Notes: generated from the sequence alone by a model not told the origin. Shown: positions 1 through 6,811, numbered from the stretch's first letter. The stretch: 13,195 bases of DNA from Spirochaetaceae bacterium (GCA_031290725.1 JAITMZ010000144.1:1-13195), one strand, 5' to 3'. Translations and numbers: made by a program.

Positions 1-19
1 CCCCCCCCCCCCCCCCCCC
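1..19. repeat. Poly-C homopolymer at window edge
   Basis: Nineteen consecutive C residues open the window and lie 56 bp upstream of the fapA-like start codon. Read on the other strand this is a poly-G tract. It could be a true homopolymer, which in treponemes can be length-variable, or a sequencing or contig-end artefact. The position exactly at the edge favours an artefact. Confidence 0.8.
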
Positions 20-75
20 TAAAATGGCGCGGCAGCGGCTTGTTTTTCAACGTTAGATTTACAAGGCAGTGATTT

Positions 76-1554
76 ATGGATCGGCAGCGGCAATTGGAAG
101 TCTTGGATATCAATGATGAAAGGTTTCACCTTACCGTCTCGGAGGACGCAATGACGGTCTGGGCTGAATTTATGCCGTCCCGGGGAAGCGGCCCGCCTAT
201 CGGGCTGAAGCAGATTGATGCGATGCTGGCGTTCGAGTATATTGTCCACGGTATCCAGGAGCAGGTTATCCGGGGGGCAGTTGCGGAATGTGCCTGGGCC
301 GTGGCGCCGTTCAGGCTGGTAGTCGCCCGGGGTACGGAACCGGTTGCAGAGGTGCCGCCCTATGTGGAAATGCTGAGCGAGTTTAACCCCAACAAGAAAA
401 ATGGCATCCAGGAGAGTGAAAAGGGGCAGGTTGATTTTCGCGAGTTTTCTCCGTTCACCATCGTGCGGAAGGATAAATATCTGGCGGTACAGCATCCGGG
501 AAATCCGGGGAAGGATGGCTGTAACGTTTACGGGGAGAACCTGCCTTTCGAGATCGCGCCGAGGAAAAACATTCAGGCGGGCAAAAATATCCGCATTGAG
601 AAGAACGGCTACTATGCCGCCAAGGACGGGCAGCTTTTGCTCACCGGTGAGGTGCTCAATGTGGAGGAGACCCTGGTGATCAAGGGCTCGGTGGGCTACG
701 CCACGGGGCATATCGACTTCCCCGGGGATATTATTATCCACGGTTTTGTCAACGACGGCTTCAAGCTCTATTCCGGCGGCACGATCACCTGTATGCAGAC
801 CCTGGACGTAACCGATGTGAACGCCAAACACGGTCTGAATGTCAACGGCGGCATTATAGGACGGCTGGAATCGACCATCAAGATTGGGGATGACGTGAAC
901 GTGCGTTTCATTAACCATTGTAATTTTTTTTCGGAAGGGGACATCACGGTACGCTCTGAAATCATCCATTCTACGATCCATACGAAGGGGCGCGTCACCG
1001 TGGAGGAGGGATCGGACATCATCAATTCTACGATATACAGCTTCCATTCGGTCAGCGCCGCTAATATCACCAATCCTACGGGCAAGGTGAACGCGTTCTA
1101 TCTGGGCACAGACTTTAACTTGCGGGATGCGGTGAACGAGAGTCGGCTGCGGCTCAACGCCATCACCAGGAAGTACGACCGGCTAAAAACACTGCTGGAC
1201 GCGCCGCTGGAAAACCGGTACAAGGATATAGAGAAGGCGTATAAACTGATCGAGGCGCAGTGGCTGAAAGAAAAGGAGAATCTGGATGAGTTGCTGAAGC
1301 GTTTTTACGTTGACCCCGGTGCGGAACTCATGGTGGCCGATGAAATCGCGTGGGGAACCCGTATTGAGATTTGCGAGGCGGTTTTGGCGTTGCCCCGCAG
1401 CATGCATGAGACAACCTTTAAGTTGAGTGAAAACGGAAAATCCGTCGTCACGGAAGCCGGTGTGCCCAAAGAGTCGGGAAAACGGCTCAAGCTGCTGAGC
1501 GGGCGGCGGCGCGTTAAGAACGACGGCGAACCTGCAAAGGGAAGGGCTGGTTAA
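76..1554 (+). CDS. FapA / DUF342 family protein (flagellar assembly protein A-like)
   Basis: This 492-residue cytoplasmic protein has no signal peptide or membrane segment. Its layout is that of the FapA/DUF342 family: a mixed N-terminal region (about 1-110), then a long stretch of short beta-strand repeats rich in G, D, N and I (about 150-340, with phrases such as GDIIIHGFVNDG, GGTITC and GDITVRSEIIHS) that suggests a beta-helix, then a charged helical, probably coiled-coil segment (about 350-415) and a basic tail. In Vibrio vulnificus FapA is linked to flagellation and binds the PTS protein EIIA-Glc; in spirochetes the gene often lies near flagellar regulators, but the role here is inferred. 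ATG 76 is chosen because an in-frame TGA lies at 70-72; AAGG at 63-66 is a modest ribosome binding site. It is followed 37 bp later by the pseudouridine synthase gene. Confidence 0.85.
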   Translation: MDRQRQLEVLDINDERFHLTVSEDAMTVWAEFMPSRGSGPPIGLKQIDAMLAFEYIVHGIQEQVIRGAVAECAWAVAPFRLVVARGTEPVAEVPPYVEMLSEFNPNKKNGIQESEKGQVDFREFSPFTIVRKDKYLAVQHPGNPGKDGCNVYGENLPFEIAPRKNIQAGKNIRIEKNGYYAAKDGQLLLTGEVLNVEETLVIKGSVGYATGHIDFPGDIIIHGFVNDGFKLYSGGTITCMQTLDVTDVNAKHGLNVNGGIIGRLESTIKIGDDVNVRFINHCNFFSEGDITVRSEIIHSTIHTKGRVTVEEGSDIINSTIYSFHSVSAANITNPTGKVNAFYLGTDFNLRDAVNESRLRLNAITRKYDRLKTLLDAPLENRYKDIEKAYKLIEAQWLKEKENLDELLKRFYVDPGAELMVADEIAWGTRIEICEAVLALPRSMHETTFKLSENGKSVVTEAGVPKESGKRLKLLSGRRRVKNDGEPAKGRAG

Positions 1555-1591
1555 CCTCAAGTTAATCAGCGGAAAAGGCTGTACGCTCCCC

Positions 1592-2251
1592 ATGGCAAAG
1601 ATAAGTCCGCCCCCCATTCTCTACCAGGACGACGCCATCCTGGTGATCAACAAGCCCGCAGGGCTGGCTGTGCAGGGCGGTGTGGGGATAGTCCGCTCGG
1701 TGGATACGGTCTTGGCGGAAGTTACCGGTACCAAGGTTTTCCCGGTGCATCGCTTGGACAAGGACACCTCCGGGATTCTGGTGGTGGCAAAATCCGCTGC
1801 CGCCGCCGCTGTTTGGGCGCCCCTTCTGGCTTCCGGGGGGGCACAAAAGGAATACGCCGCGCTCTGCCTGGAATTTCCTCCCCACCCGCAGGGCACCTTG
1901 GACAGCGCCGTGGGGAAGATCGGCGCGGAAAAATCCGCCGTCACCCGCTACCGAACACTGCGAACCACCCGGCGGGGGGGCGTACGGTTTTCCCTGCTGG
2001 CGGTTACCCTGGGGACCGGGCGCACCCACCAGATCCGCATCCACCTGGCCGGTGCCGGCTGCCCCATCCTGGGTGACGACCGGTACGGCGATTTTGCCGC
2101 TAACCGTGCCGCCGCCAGGCACATGGCTGTCAAGCGTCTCTGCCTGGCGGCCTGTTCTCTCACGATTCCCCTCGCGGGGGAGCGGCGGACTTTTACCGTG
2201 GACCTGCCGGAGCACATGAGACGGGCAATCACAGAAATTTTTGAAAAATAG
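1592..2251 (+). CDS. RluA-family RNA pseudouridine synthase
   Basis: This 219-residue enzyme is predicted to isomerise specific uridines in rRNA or tRNA to pseudouridine. The family signature HRLDKDTSG lies at residues 53-61, with Asp56 as the expected catalytic aspartate. The N-terminal phrase for a buried strand followed by NKPAGL (20-25) and the later GRTHQIRIHL block are also typical. There is no N-terminal S4 RNA-binding domain, as in the short RluA-like members rather than RluC/RluD. The target nucleotide cannot be told from sequence. The gene begins 37 bp after fapA and has only a weak, distant purine-rich stretch (GGAAAAGG, about 1570-1577), so it may depend on read-through or coupling from fapA. 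No terminator is visible before the next promoter at 2263. Confidence 0.9.
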   Translation: MAKISPPPILYQDDAILVINKPAGLAVQGGVGIVRSVDTVLAEVTGTKVFPVHRLDKDTSGILVVAKSAAAAAVWAPLLASGGAQKEYAALCLEFPPHPQGTLDSAVGKIGAEKSAVTRYRTLRTTRRGGVRFSLLAVTLGTGRTHQIRIHLAGAGCPILGDDRYGDFAANRAAARHMAVKRLCLAACSLTIPLAGERRTFTVDLPEHMRRAITEIFEK

Positions 2252-2262
2252 CGCAATAACCC

Positions 2263-2291
2263 TTGACTTTTATCGGGGACTGTGGTATACT
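2263..2291 (+). promoter_or_regulatory. Sigma-70-type promoter for the EF-G2-like gene
   Basis: TTGACT (2263-2268) and TATACT (2286-2291) are separated by exactly 17 bp. Each hexamer differs from the sigma-70 consensus at one position. Transcription would start near 2298, about 140 nt upstream of the start codon at 2439. The -35 box begins 12 bp after the preceding stop codon, so this marks a new transcription unit. Confidence 0.8.
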
Positions 2292-2301
2292 GGAAAACGC
2301 T

Positions 2302-2309
2302 GATTATCA
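2302..2309 (+). repeat. Left copy of 8-bp direct repeat GATTATCA
   Basis: GATTATCA here is repeated exactly at 2419-2426. The two copies flank the hairpin cluster at 2310-2418 and look like a target-site duplication made by insertion of that segment. Confidence 0.5.
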
Positions 2310-2314
2310 GGGCA

Positions 2315-2344
2315 CATCGAAAAACTCGGTTAGATTTTTCGATG
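2315..2344 (+). repeat. Hairpin repeat, copy 1
   Basis: CATCGAAAAA (2315-2324) and TTTTTCGATG (2335-2344) are perfect 10-bp inverted arms around CTCGGTTAGA. CT/AG pairs inside that interval can extend the stem with one bulged A. It lies just downstream of the predicted transcription start and strongly resembles the hairpin at 6526-6555. Confidence 0.75.
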
Positions 2345-2349
2345 GCTTC

Positions 2350-2370
2350 GCATTTGTATATCACAAATGC
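2350..2370 (+). repeat. Hairpin in EF-G2 leader
   Basis: GCATTTGT (2350-2357) and ACAAATGC (2363-2370) are perfect 8-bp arms around a 5-nt loop, followed by ATTTTAAT. If transcribed it could be a weak attenuator, although the stem is AT-rich. It lies inside the putative insertion. Confidence 0.55.
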
Positions 2371-2383
2371 ATTTTAATCGGAA

Positions 2384-2411
2384 CACCTCAAAGGCTGAAG
2401 TTTTAGAGGTG
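2384..2411 (-). repeat. Hairpin repeat, copy 2 (inverted orientation)
   Basis: CACCTC (2384-2389) pairs with GAGGTG (2406-2411), and the stem continues with AAA/TTT past one bulged A. Read on the minus strand it has the same GGCAC-TC-AAAA framework as copy 1. The central A:T pair of copy 1 is replaced by C:G on both sides, which suggests the stem has been conserved. Confidence 0.5.
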
Positions 2412-2418
2412 CCCATCA

Positions 2419-2426
2419 GATTATCA
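2419..2426 (+). repeat. Right copy of 8-bp direct repeat GATTATCA
   Basis: This is an exact match to 2302-2309. Its last A is the first base of the ribosome binding site of the EF-G2-like gene. Confidence 0.5.
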
Positions 2427-2432
2427 AAGGAG
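2426..2432 (+). promoter_or_regulatory. Ribosome binding site that sets the EF-G2 start
   Basis: AAAGGAG lies six bases before ATG 2439. It favours this start over an in-frame ATG at 2367, which falls inside the hairpin cluster and would add 24 residues with no place in EF-G. Confidence 0.85.
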
Positions 2433-2438
2433 ACTAGT

Positions 2439-4523
2439 ATGGATTTTTCGACCACCCATATTCGGAATATCGCCATCGCCGGCCATGGGCAGACCGGCAA
2501 GACCACCCTCTTCGAGCGCCTGCTGGCCGTTGCGGGGGTTATCGGTGAAGCCCAAACCGTGGAGTCCGGCAAGACCGTGAGCGACGCTTCCCCCGATGAA
2601 GTGCAGCGCCATATCTCCATTTATGCGGCGTTGGCCAATCTCACTTGGCGCGGCACCCTGGTGAACCTCTGGGACACCCCCGGTTCAGCGGATTTCATCG
2701 GCGAGGTGATATCTGCCTTCCGGTCCAGTGAGCTGGCGTTGATGCTCATCGACAGCCGGGCGGGTGCCCAAATCGAGACGATTAAACTGTGGCGCGACCT
2801 GGATCGCCGCGGGAAAAGCCGGCTGGTATTCGTGAACCGCATGGAAGACCCCCGGGCCGACTTCGCCGCCGCCAGCGCGGACATCCACGATAAGTTCAAG
2901 GTGGAAATTTCCCCGGTGTGCATCCCCATGGGAAGCGGCCCCGATTACAGGGGGATCATCGACGTGCTTCACGGCAAAGCATACCTGGTGCCCGCTGCCG
3001 GTAAAAAAGAGGAGCCGGTCGAAATTCCCGCCGAATACCAGGATGCCTACAAAGACGCCTTGGGCAAGCTCGCCGGTTCCGCTGCGGAGGGCGACGAGGA
3101 CCTGCTGATAAAGTTTATCGATGAAGGTGAGCTGACCCAGGACGAGATCATCCGGGGTTTGAAAATAGCCCTTGAGGGCAACCGCATTGTCCCCGCCCTG
3201 GCCGGCAGCGTCACCCGGAACTCCGGTCTGGTCCCGCTGCTCAATTTCATCGCGGAGATCGGCATTGATCCGTCCCATGTACTGGAAGAAACCACCGGTG
3301 CCGGGGGGGAGAAAATGTCCTTCAAAGGTACGGCGGAGGGTCTCCTTACGGCCTTGGTGGTAAAAACCTCTAACGACCAGTTTTCCGGTCGCATTTCGTA
3401 CATTAAAGCCGCATCGGGTACACTCAAGGCGGACTCGGAGGTGTACAATACGGGTACCGAAAAAAAAGAAAAGCTCGGTAAGCTCTACCGCTGCGTGGGC
3501 AAGAAGCTTACCGAAATTCGGGAAGCCGCCTACGGCGACATCTGCCTCACGGTGAAGCTCAATGCCGGCACCGGGGACACCCTGACCGCGGCGTCCGGTG
3601 CCTCTGCTCTTACCAAACTGCGTCTTCCTGAACCGGTGTATTCGGTGGCCCTCTCCTGCCCGGACAAAAAAGCGGAGGACAAGATGAGCGAGCAGCTTAC
3701 CCGCATGACTGAGGAGGATCGCACCATCACCTTCGGCTACAACGGCGAAACCCGGCAGAACGTGATCTCCGGCATGGGTGAACTGCAGATCGGCATCATC
3801 CTGGATCGGATCCGTACCCAGCAGAAGATCGACATCACCACTTCCGTGCCCCGAATCGGCTACCAGGAGACTATCCAGAAAAAGGCCCAAGCCGAATACA
3901 CCCACAAGAAGCAATCCGGCGGGCACGGCCAATACGCCCGGGTGGTGCTGTCCATCGAGCCGCTGCCCCGGGGTGAACGCTACAAGTTCACCAATGCGGT
4001 CTTCGGGGGTGCTATCCCCAAGAATTACATCCCCGGCGTGGAAAAAGGGGTGGTGGAGGCCATGGAACACGGCATTTTGGCGGGCTATCCGGTCACCGAC
4101 GTGGCCGCCACGGTGCTGGACGGCAAGGATCACCCGGTGGACTCCTCGGAAGCGGCTTTCCGCATCGCCAGCCGGAACGCTTTCAAGAACTCCATGAAAG
4201 ATGCGGGTCCGATTTTGCTGGAACCCATCATGAACATCACCGTGTGGATCGAGTCAAAATACATGGGGGACGTGATGAGCGACATCACCACCAAACGGGG
4301 CCGCATTTTGGGCCAGGATCAGCTTCCCGGGGGTATCGTAGAACTTCGTGCCCAGGTTCCCCACGCGGAACTGGTACGCTACGCCATCGACCTGAAGTCT
4401 CTCACTTCGGGTACCGGCAGCTTTGAGACCGCCTTCGACCACTATGATCCGATTTCCGGCCGCATCGCCGAAGATGTGATCAAAGCTGCGGCGGAATTCA
4501 AGCAGGCGGAAGCGGAAGATTAA
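2439..4523 (+). CDS. Elongation factor G-like GTPase (EF-G2 / FusA2 type)
   Basis: This 694-residue protein has the full domain plan of EF-G: an N-terminal G domain, a beta-barrel domain II, and domains III-V with recognisable blocks (SGGHGQYARV, GGAIPKNYIPGVEKG, VDSSEAAFRIA, MGDVMSDITTKRGRILG). The GTP-binding motifs are unusual. The P-loop is GHGQTGKT (15-22), switch II is DTPGS (79-83) with Ser in place of the catalytic His of ordinary EF-G, and the guanine-specificity motif NKxD is NRME (133-136). These changes fit the EF-G2/FusA2 paralogue class. M. smegmatis EFG2 of that class is reported to bind nucleotide without ribosome-stimulated GTP hydrolysis. A role on the ribosome is likely, but classical translocase activity is doubtful. 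It has its own promoter and a strong ribosome binding site, and is followed 6 bp later by the acyltransferase gene. Confidence 0.9.
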   Translation: MDFSTTHIRNIAIAGHGQTGKTTLFERLLAVAGVIGEAQTVESGKTVSDASPDEVQRHISIYAALANLTWRGTLVNLWDTPGSADFIGEVISAFRSSELALMLIDSRAGAQIETIKLWRDLDRRGKSRLVFVNRMEDPRADFAAASADIHDKFKVEISPVCIPMGSGPDYRGIIDVLHGKAYLVPAAGKKEEPVEIPAEYQDAYKDALGKLAGSAAEGDEDLLIKFIDEGELTQDEIIRGLKIALEGNRIVPALAGSVTRNSGLVPLLNFIAEIGIDPSHVLEETTGAGGEKMSFKGTAEGLLTALVVKTSNDQFSGRISYIKAASGTLKADSEVYNTGTEKKEKLGKLYRCVGKKLTEIREAAYGDICLTVKLNAGTGDTLTAASGASALTKLRLPEPVYSVALSCPDKKAEDKMSEQLTRMTEEDRTITFGYNGETRQNVISGMGELQIGIILDRIRTQQKIDITTSVPRIGYQETIQKKAQAEYTHKKQSGGHGQYARVVLSIEPLPRGERYKFTNAVFGGAIPKNYIPGVEKGVVEAMEHGILAGYPVTDVAATVLDGKDHPVDSSEAAFRIASRNAFKNSMKDAGPILLEPIMNITVWIESKYMGDVMSDITTKRGRILGQDQLPGGIVELRAQVPHAELVRYAIDLKSLTSGTGSFETAFDHYDPISGRIAEDVIKAAAEFKQAEAED

Positions 4524-4529
4524 CGGCCA

Positions 4530-5303
4530 ATGCTGGTTGTTCTGGCCTTTGGGTACGTCATCGTTATCTTGCTTGGGTTTTGGCTGGCAATTCTGGTGGT
4601 GTCCCCTTTGAGCAAGCGGGGCGCCCGCTACCTGGCCGGTGTGGTGGTGCGTTACTGCGCCCCCATGTTTTTCCGCGTTGCCCGGCGTATGCTGAATTTT
4701 CGTGTGGCCTCCTCCCCCGATTTCACCGATGTGCTTCCCCGTCATTGTCTGGTCATCTCCAACCACCAAAGCCTGCTGGACATACCATTGTTCATGACCT
4801 TTTTCTCCGGCCGCCGGCTCCGTTTTGTGGCGAAACAGGAGCTTGCCCAGGGTGTGCCCCTGATCTCCGATGTCCTTCGTATTCAGGACCACTGCATCAT
4901 CCCCCGGACCGGCGACACCGGTACGGCCATGGAGCGTTTGGATTCCTTTGCGGACCGGATCGTGGACCAGGGCCTGTTCGGCGTGATATTCCCCGAGGGT
5001 ACCCGGAGCCGTGACGGAAATATGTGCCGGTTTTACGCCGCAGGATTCCGCCGCATCCTCACCCGGCGCCCCATGCCGGTGGTGGCTTGTGCGCTGGAGG
5101 GCAGTTACCGGTTTGCCACCCTGGGATCCGTGTTCCGTTTCATGCCCAACGGCTGTTATCGCTTAAAAATTTTGAAGATTTACCCCCCTCCCCAGTCCAA
5201 GGCGGAGCAGCTTCATATCCTGGAGGAGAGCCAATGCCTTATGGAAGCCCAGCTTCTCCGGTGGCGAGAGCCCCCGGAGATGCCTGAAAACCTCCCGTTA
5301 TAG
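4530..5303 (+). CDS. plsC: 1-acyl-sn-glycerol-3-phosphate acyltransferase (PlsC family)
   Basis: This 257-residue membrane-associated enzyme is predicted to acylate lysophosphatidic acid to phosphatidic acid in phospholipid synthesis. The catalytic HX4D motif is HQSLLD (79-84, within NHQSLLD). The phosphate-binding motif is FPEGTRS (154-160), and KQEL (102-105) fits the intervening acceptor-binding block. One strongly hydrophobic N-terminal segment (about residues 2-26) should anchor it in the inner membrane. The start lies six bases after the EF-G2 stop with no clear ribosome binding site of its own, so translation is probably coupled. The length is usual for the family. Substrate specificity cannot be read from sequence, and other lysophospholipid acyltransferases share these motifs. 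Confidence 0.9.
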   Translation: MLVVLAFGYVIVILLGFWLAILVVSPLSKRGARYLAGVVVRYCAPMFFRVARRMLNFRVASSPDFTDVLPRHCLVISNHQSLLDIPLFMTFFSGRRLRFVAKQELAQGVPLISDVLRIQDHCIIPRTGDTGTAMERLDSFADRIVDQGLFGVIFPEGTRSRDGNMCRFYAAGFRRILTRRPMPVVACALEGSYRFATLGSVFRFMPNGCYRLKILKIYPPPQSKAEQLHILEESQCLMEAQLLRWREPPEMPENLPL

Positions 5304-5314
5304 AAGATATGCAC

Positions 5315-5349
5315 AAAAATTTACAAAAAATGCAGAAAAAAGTCAAAAA
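5315..5349 (+). promoter_or_regulatory. Phased A-tracts (UP-element-like) upstream of the flaA promoter
   Basis: A-tracts of five or six bases begin at 5315, 5325, 5336 and 5345, close to one per helical turn, directly upstream of the -35 box at 5354. Such phasing is known to bend DNA, and A-rich DNA here can contact the RNA polymerase alpha subunit, so it probably boosts flaA expression. Confidence 0.6.
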
Positions 5350-5353
5350 CCTA

Positions 5354-5382
5354 TTGACAAAAATAAAAAATAAGGTGATAAT
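5354..5382 (+). promoter_or_regulatory. Strong sigma-70-type promoter of flaA
   Basis: A perfect TTGACA (5354-5359) and GATAAT (5377-5382, one mismatch to TATAAT) are 17 bp apart. Transcription would start near 5389, giving a leader of about 80 nt. This predicts high constitutive expression, as expected for an abundant sheath protein. Confidence 0.85.
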
Positions 5383-5394
5383 GATTATAAGAGA

Positions 5395-5433
5395 CTAAAA
5401 GGCGGTGCCGGTTATCGTTTAATCTGCCTTTAG
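5395..5433 (+). promoter_or_regulatory. 5' leader hairpin of flaA mRNA
   Basis: CTAAAAGGC (5395-5403) pairs with GCCTTTAG (5426-5433) with one bulged A and a 22-nt loop. It would lie a few nucleotides from the predicted 5' end of the mRNA, a position where stems can protect messages from decay. The function is inferred. Confidence 0.4.
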
Positions 5434-5468
5434 GATATATTTTGTTGTAAGGAAAAAGGAGTTTTTCG

Positions 5469-6518
5469 ATGAAAAAGACTTTTGTTTTATTGGCGGCGGC
5501 GATTTTTTTGTTCGCCGGTGTGTGCGTAAGTGCCGATGAGTCTGTGGTTATTGATTTTACCCTGTTGGACGCAGATATTATCGTCGATGCGGATGGCAAT
5601 CCCACTCAAAATCGCCGGACGGCGATGGATTATTCCGTAGCGGCCCTCGCTTCTTTTAACCCGGAGCAGCGCGCGGCCCTCAGGACATCCCTCGCCCTCA
5701 GGGAGTGGGAGGTTCACCTGAATTCTTCGGCCCGTTCCGTGGAGTCCCTGTCCAAATCGGGGGTGCGTGCTGTTCCTGTCCGCACGGAAGCCCAGGTTCC
5801 CTTTGCAGGGAAGAACATCATGGGTGTGCGCATTTTGTTTCCCAGCACCAATGCCCATGCCAACGCGCGGGTTGTACCTTCCTTTGCGATCCCTGCCTAC
5901 GAAGCTTATGCCGAGACCGATGAAAACGGTGATCGTCCGGGGGCCGCCGGTGCCGGTCCCAACGGTGAGGTGAAGCTCTTTGAAGGGGGCTACGGTCTGG
6001 TCCGCAATGTCGGCGTCATCCGGGCCATCCAGGTGACTGCCTATGGTAACAGTTTTCCCTACGCGCTCTACGTCATTCTGAAAGACCAGGATGAGGTGGA
6101 ACACCGCTATCTCATGGGCAGCATGGGTTTCGACGGCTGGAAGGAAATGAGGTGGACGAACCCCGATTATATCAGCGATGTCCGCGGTCGGGTATCCGCC
6201 CTTCGTCCGTTGTATCCGCAGATGGAACTTCCTTTTGTTACATTCGTTGGGTTCCAGGTTGTCCGTGACCCGATGGTCCCCGGCGGTGATTTTATCAGCT
6301 ACTTCAAGGACGTGAAGATCATCTATGATCGGGCTCAGGATACTTCCGAGCGCGATATTGCCGAAGAAGACGTGTGGGGCATTATCGAAAACCGCGAAAA
6401 GGGCAACCAGCAGCGGGAAATGGAAAAATTTGGAGCCAAACAGATCGGCAGGTATATCGCGAAAGAAAAAGTGGCTGCCGAGCAAAATTTTACGTCCAGC
6501 CTTGAGTCAGAGCAGTAA
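5469..6518 (+). CDS. flaA: Flagellar filament outer layer (sheath) protein FlaA
   Basis: This 349-residue exported protein matches spirochete FlaA in length and content. FlaA coats the FlaB core of the periplasmic flagellar filament. A clear signal peptide (positive MKK, hydrophobic core to about residue 17, VSA before residue 23) is predicted to be cut after Ala22. The rest is soluble and beta-rich, with the family's central and C-terminal blocks (YGLVRNVGVIRAIQV, GWKEMRWTNPDYI and, near residue 270, FISYFKDVKIIYDRA) and a charged helical tail. ATG 5469 follows AGGAG (5457-5461) at seven bases, and the signal peptide begins exactly there. It appears to be a single-gene unit: strong promoter before, hairpin and T-rich terminator after. 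Identity as the FlaA family is firm; which FlaA paralogue it is cannot be decided. Confidence 0.93.
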   Translation: MKKTFVLLAAAIFLFAGVCVSADESVVIDFTLLDADIIVDADGNPTQNRRTAMDYSVAALASFNPEQRAALRTSLALREWEVHLNSSARSVESLSKSGVRAVPVRTEAQVPFAGKNIMGVRILFPSTNAHANARVVPSFAIPAYEAYAETDENGDRPGAAGAGPNGEVKLFEGGYGLVRNVGVIRAIQVTAYGNSFPYALYVILKDQDEVEHRYLMGSMGFDGWKEMRWTNPDYISDVRGRVSALRPLYPQMELPFVTFVGFQVVRDPMVPGGDFISYFKDVKIIYDRAQDTSERDIAEEDVWGIIENREKGNQQREMEKFGAKQIGRYIAKEKVAAEQNFTSSLESEQ

Positions 6519-6525
6519 GAAGGCA

Positions 6526-6555
6526 CGTCTAAAAATCCGGTTGGATTTTTAGATG
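6526..6555 (+). repeat. Hairpin repeat, copy 3
   Basis: A 13-bp stem with one G-U pair (6526-6538 with 6543-6555) closes a GGTT loop, four bases after the start of a GGCAC arm (6522). Relative to copy 1 (2315-2344), a G:C pair is changed to T:A on both sides, and the loop keeps GGTT. Starting 7 bp after the flaA stop, it may also help end transcription. Confidence 0.75.
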
Positions 6556-6644
6556 TTTGTCAGGTAAAAATGTCTCCTCACGGAAACCGCTGATTTATTG
6601 TTGTAGTGTTGCTTTGCGGCGAGGGTTTTATGACCTGTCCCCTT

Positions 6645-6695
6645 GGAAAGCATTGGTTTATCCTAATGAGGATAAATCAGTGCTTTCCTTATTTT
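6645..6695 (+). terminator. Probable Rho-independent terminator of flaA
   Basis: GGAAAGCATTGGTTTATCC (6645-6663) pairs along all 19 bases with 6670-6688, including two wobble pairs, around the loop TAATGA. It is followed at once by TTATTTT. The stem is unusually long, and wobble pairs make it perfect only as RNA of this strand, which supports a transcript-level role. It could also be a small RNA or a processing site. Confidence 0.6.
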
Positions 6696-6795
6696 CAAAA
6701 ATTCTACTTCTTTAACTTCTTTTTCGATTTAGCGGTGAATTTTTTTTTTGATCTGGGGTTAAACAGCATGTCCTTAGGGCGAAAAAAAGAGTGAT

Positions 6796-6811
6796 AAATT
6801 TCCTGAAATTT
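6796..6811. promoter_or_regulatory. 16-bp palindrome upstream of the flippase promoter
   Basis: AAATTTC-CT-GAAATTT is a perfect inverted repeat with 7-bp arms, 33 bp upstream of the -35 box. It has the form of a dimeric regulator binding site, but no regulator is encoded nearby. Confidence 0.35.

Larger units (their letters stand above)
2310..2418. mobile_element. Putative MITE-like 109-bp insertion in the EF-G2 leader
   Basis: The left end reads GGGCACATCGAAAAAC (2310-2325). The right end reads GTTTTAGAGGTGCCC (2400-2414), whose reverse complement GGGCACCTCTAAAAC matches the left end apart from two substitutions and one gap. The segment contains three hairpins (2315-2344, 2350-2370, 2384-2411) and is flanked by the direct repeat GATTATCA (2302-2309 and 2419-2426), with four extra bases, ATCA, between the right inverted repeat and the right copy. 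It encodes no protein. Deleting it with one repeat copy would join the promoter to the ribosome binding site through a short, ordinary leader. This is an inference from structure; no transposase is present in the window. Confidence 0.45.

Noticed and set aside
3..56. Possible 3' end of an upstream gene (open frame through the C run, then MARQRLVFQR and a TAG at 54-56)
   Set aside because: Only ten residues lie outside the homopolymer and the start is off the window, so it cannot be supported as a gene.
2367..2438. N-terminal extension of the EF-G2-like gene from ATG 2367
   Set aside because: The 24 residues derive from the hairpin cluster, and the strong ribosome binding site at 2426-2432 points to 2439.
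2685..4133. Long open frame on the minus strand opposite the EF-G2-like gene
   Set aside because: It is the complementary shadow of a clearly conserved gene in GC-rich DNA and shows no recognisable protein features.
5388..5414. Possible sigma-28 promoter for flaA (TAAGAGAC, 11 bp, GCCGGTTA)
   Set aside because: Both boxes depart from the consensus and overlap the far better sigma-70 promoter's start region and the leader stem; not convincing.
5485..5534. Lipoprotein signal in FlaA (Cys near residue 19)
   Set aside because: The residue before the Cys is Val, not Gly/Ala/Ser, and a good signal peptidase I site (VSA) follows; FlaA is not a lipoprotein.
6606..6794. A 62-residue open frame, Phe-rich, on the + strand
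   Set aside because: It spans the 19-bp hairpin and the ten-T run, has no ribosome binding site and its composition reflects T-runs; judged non-coding.
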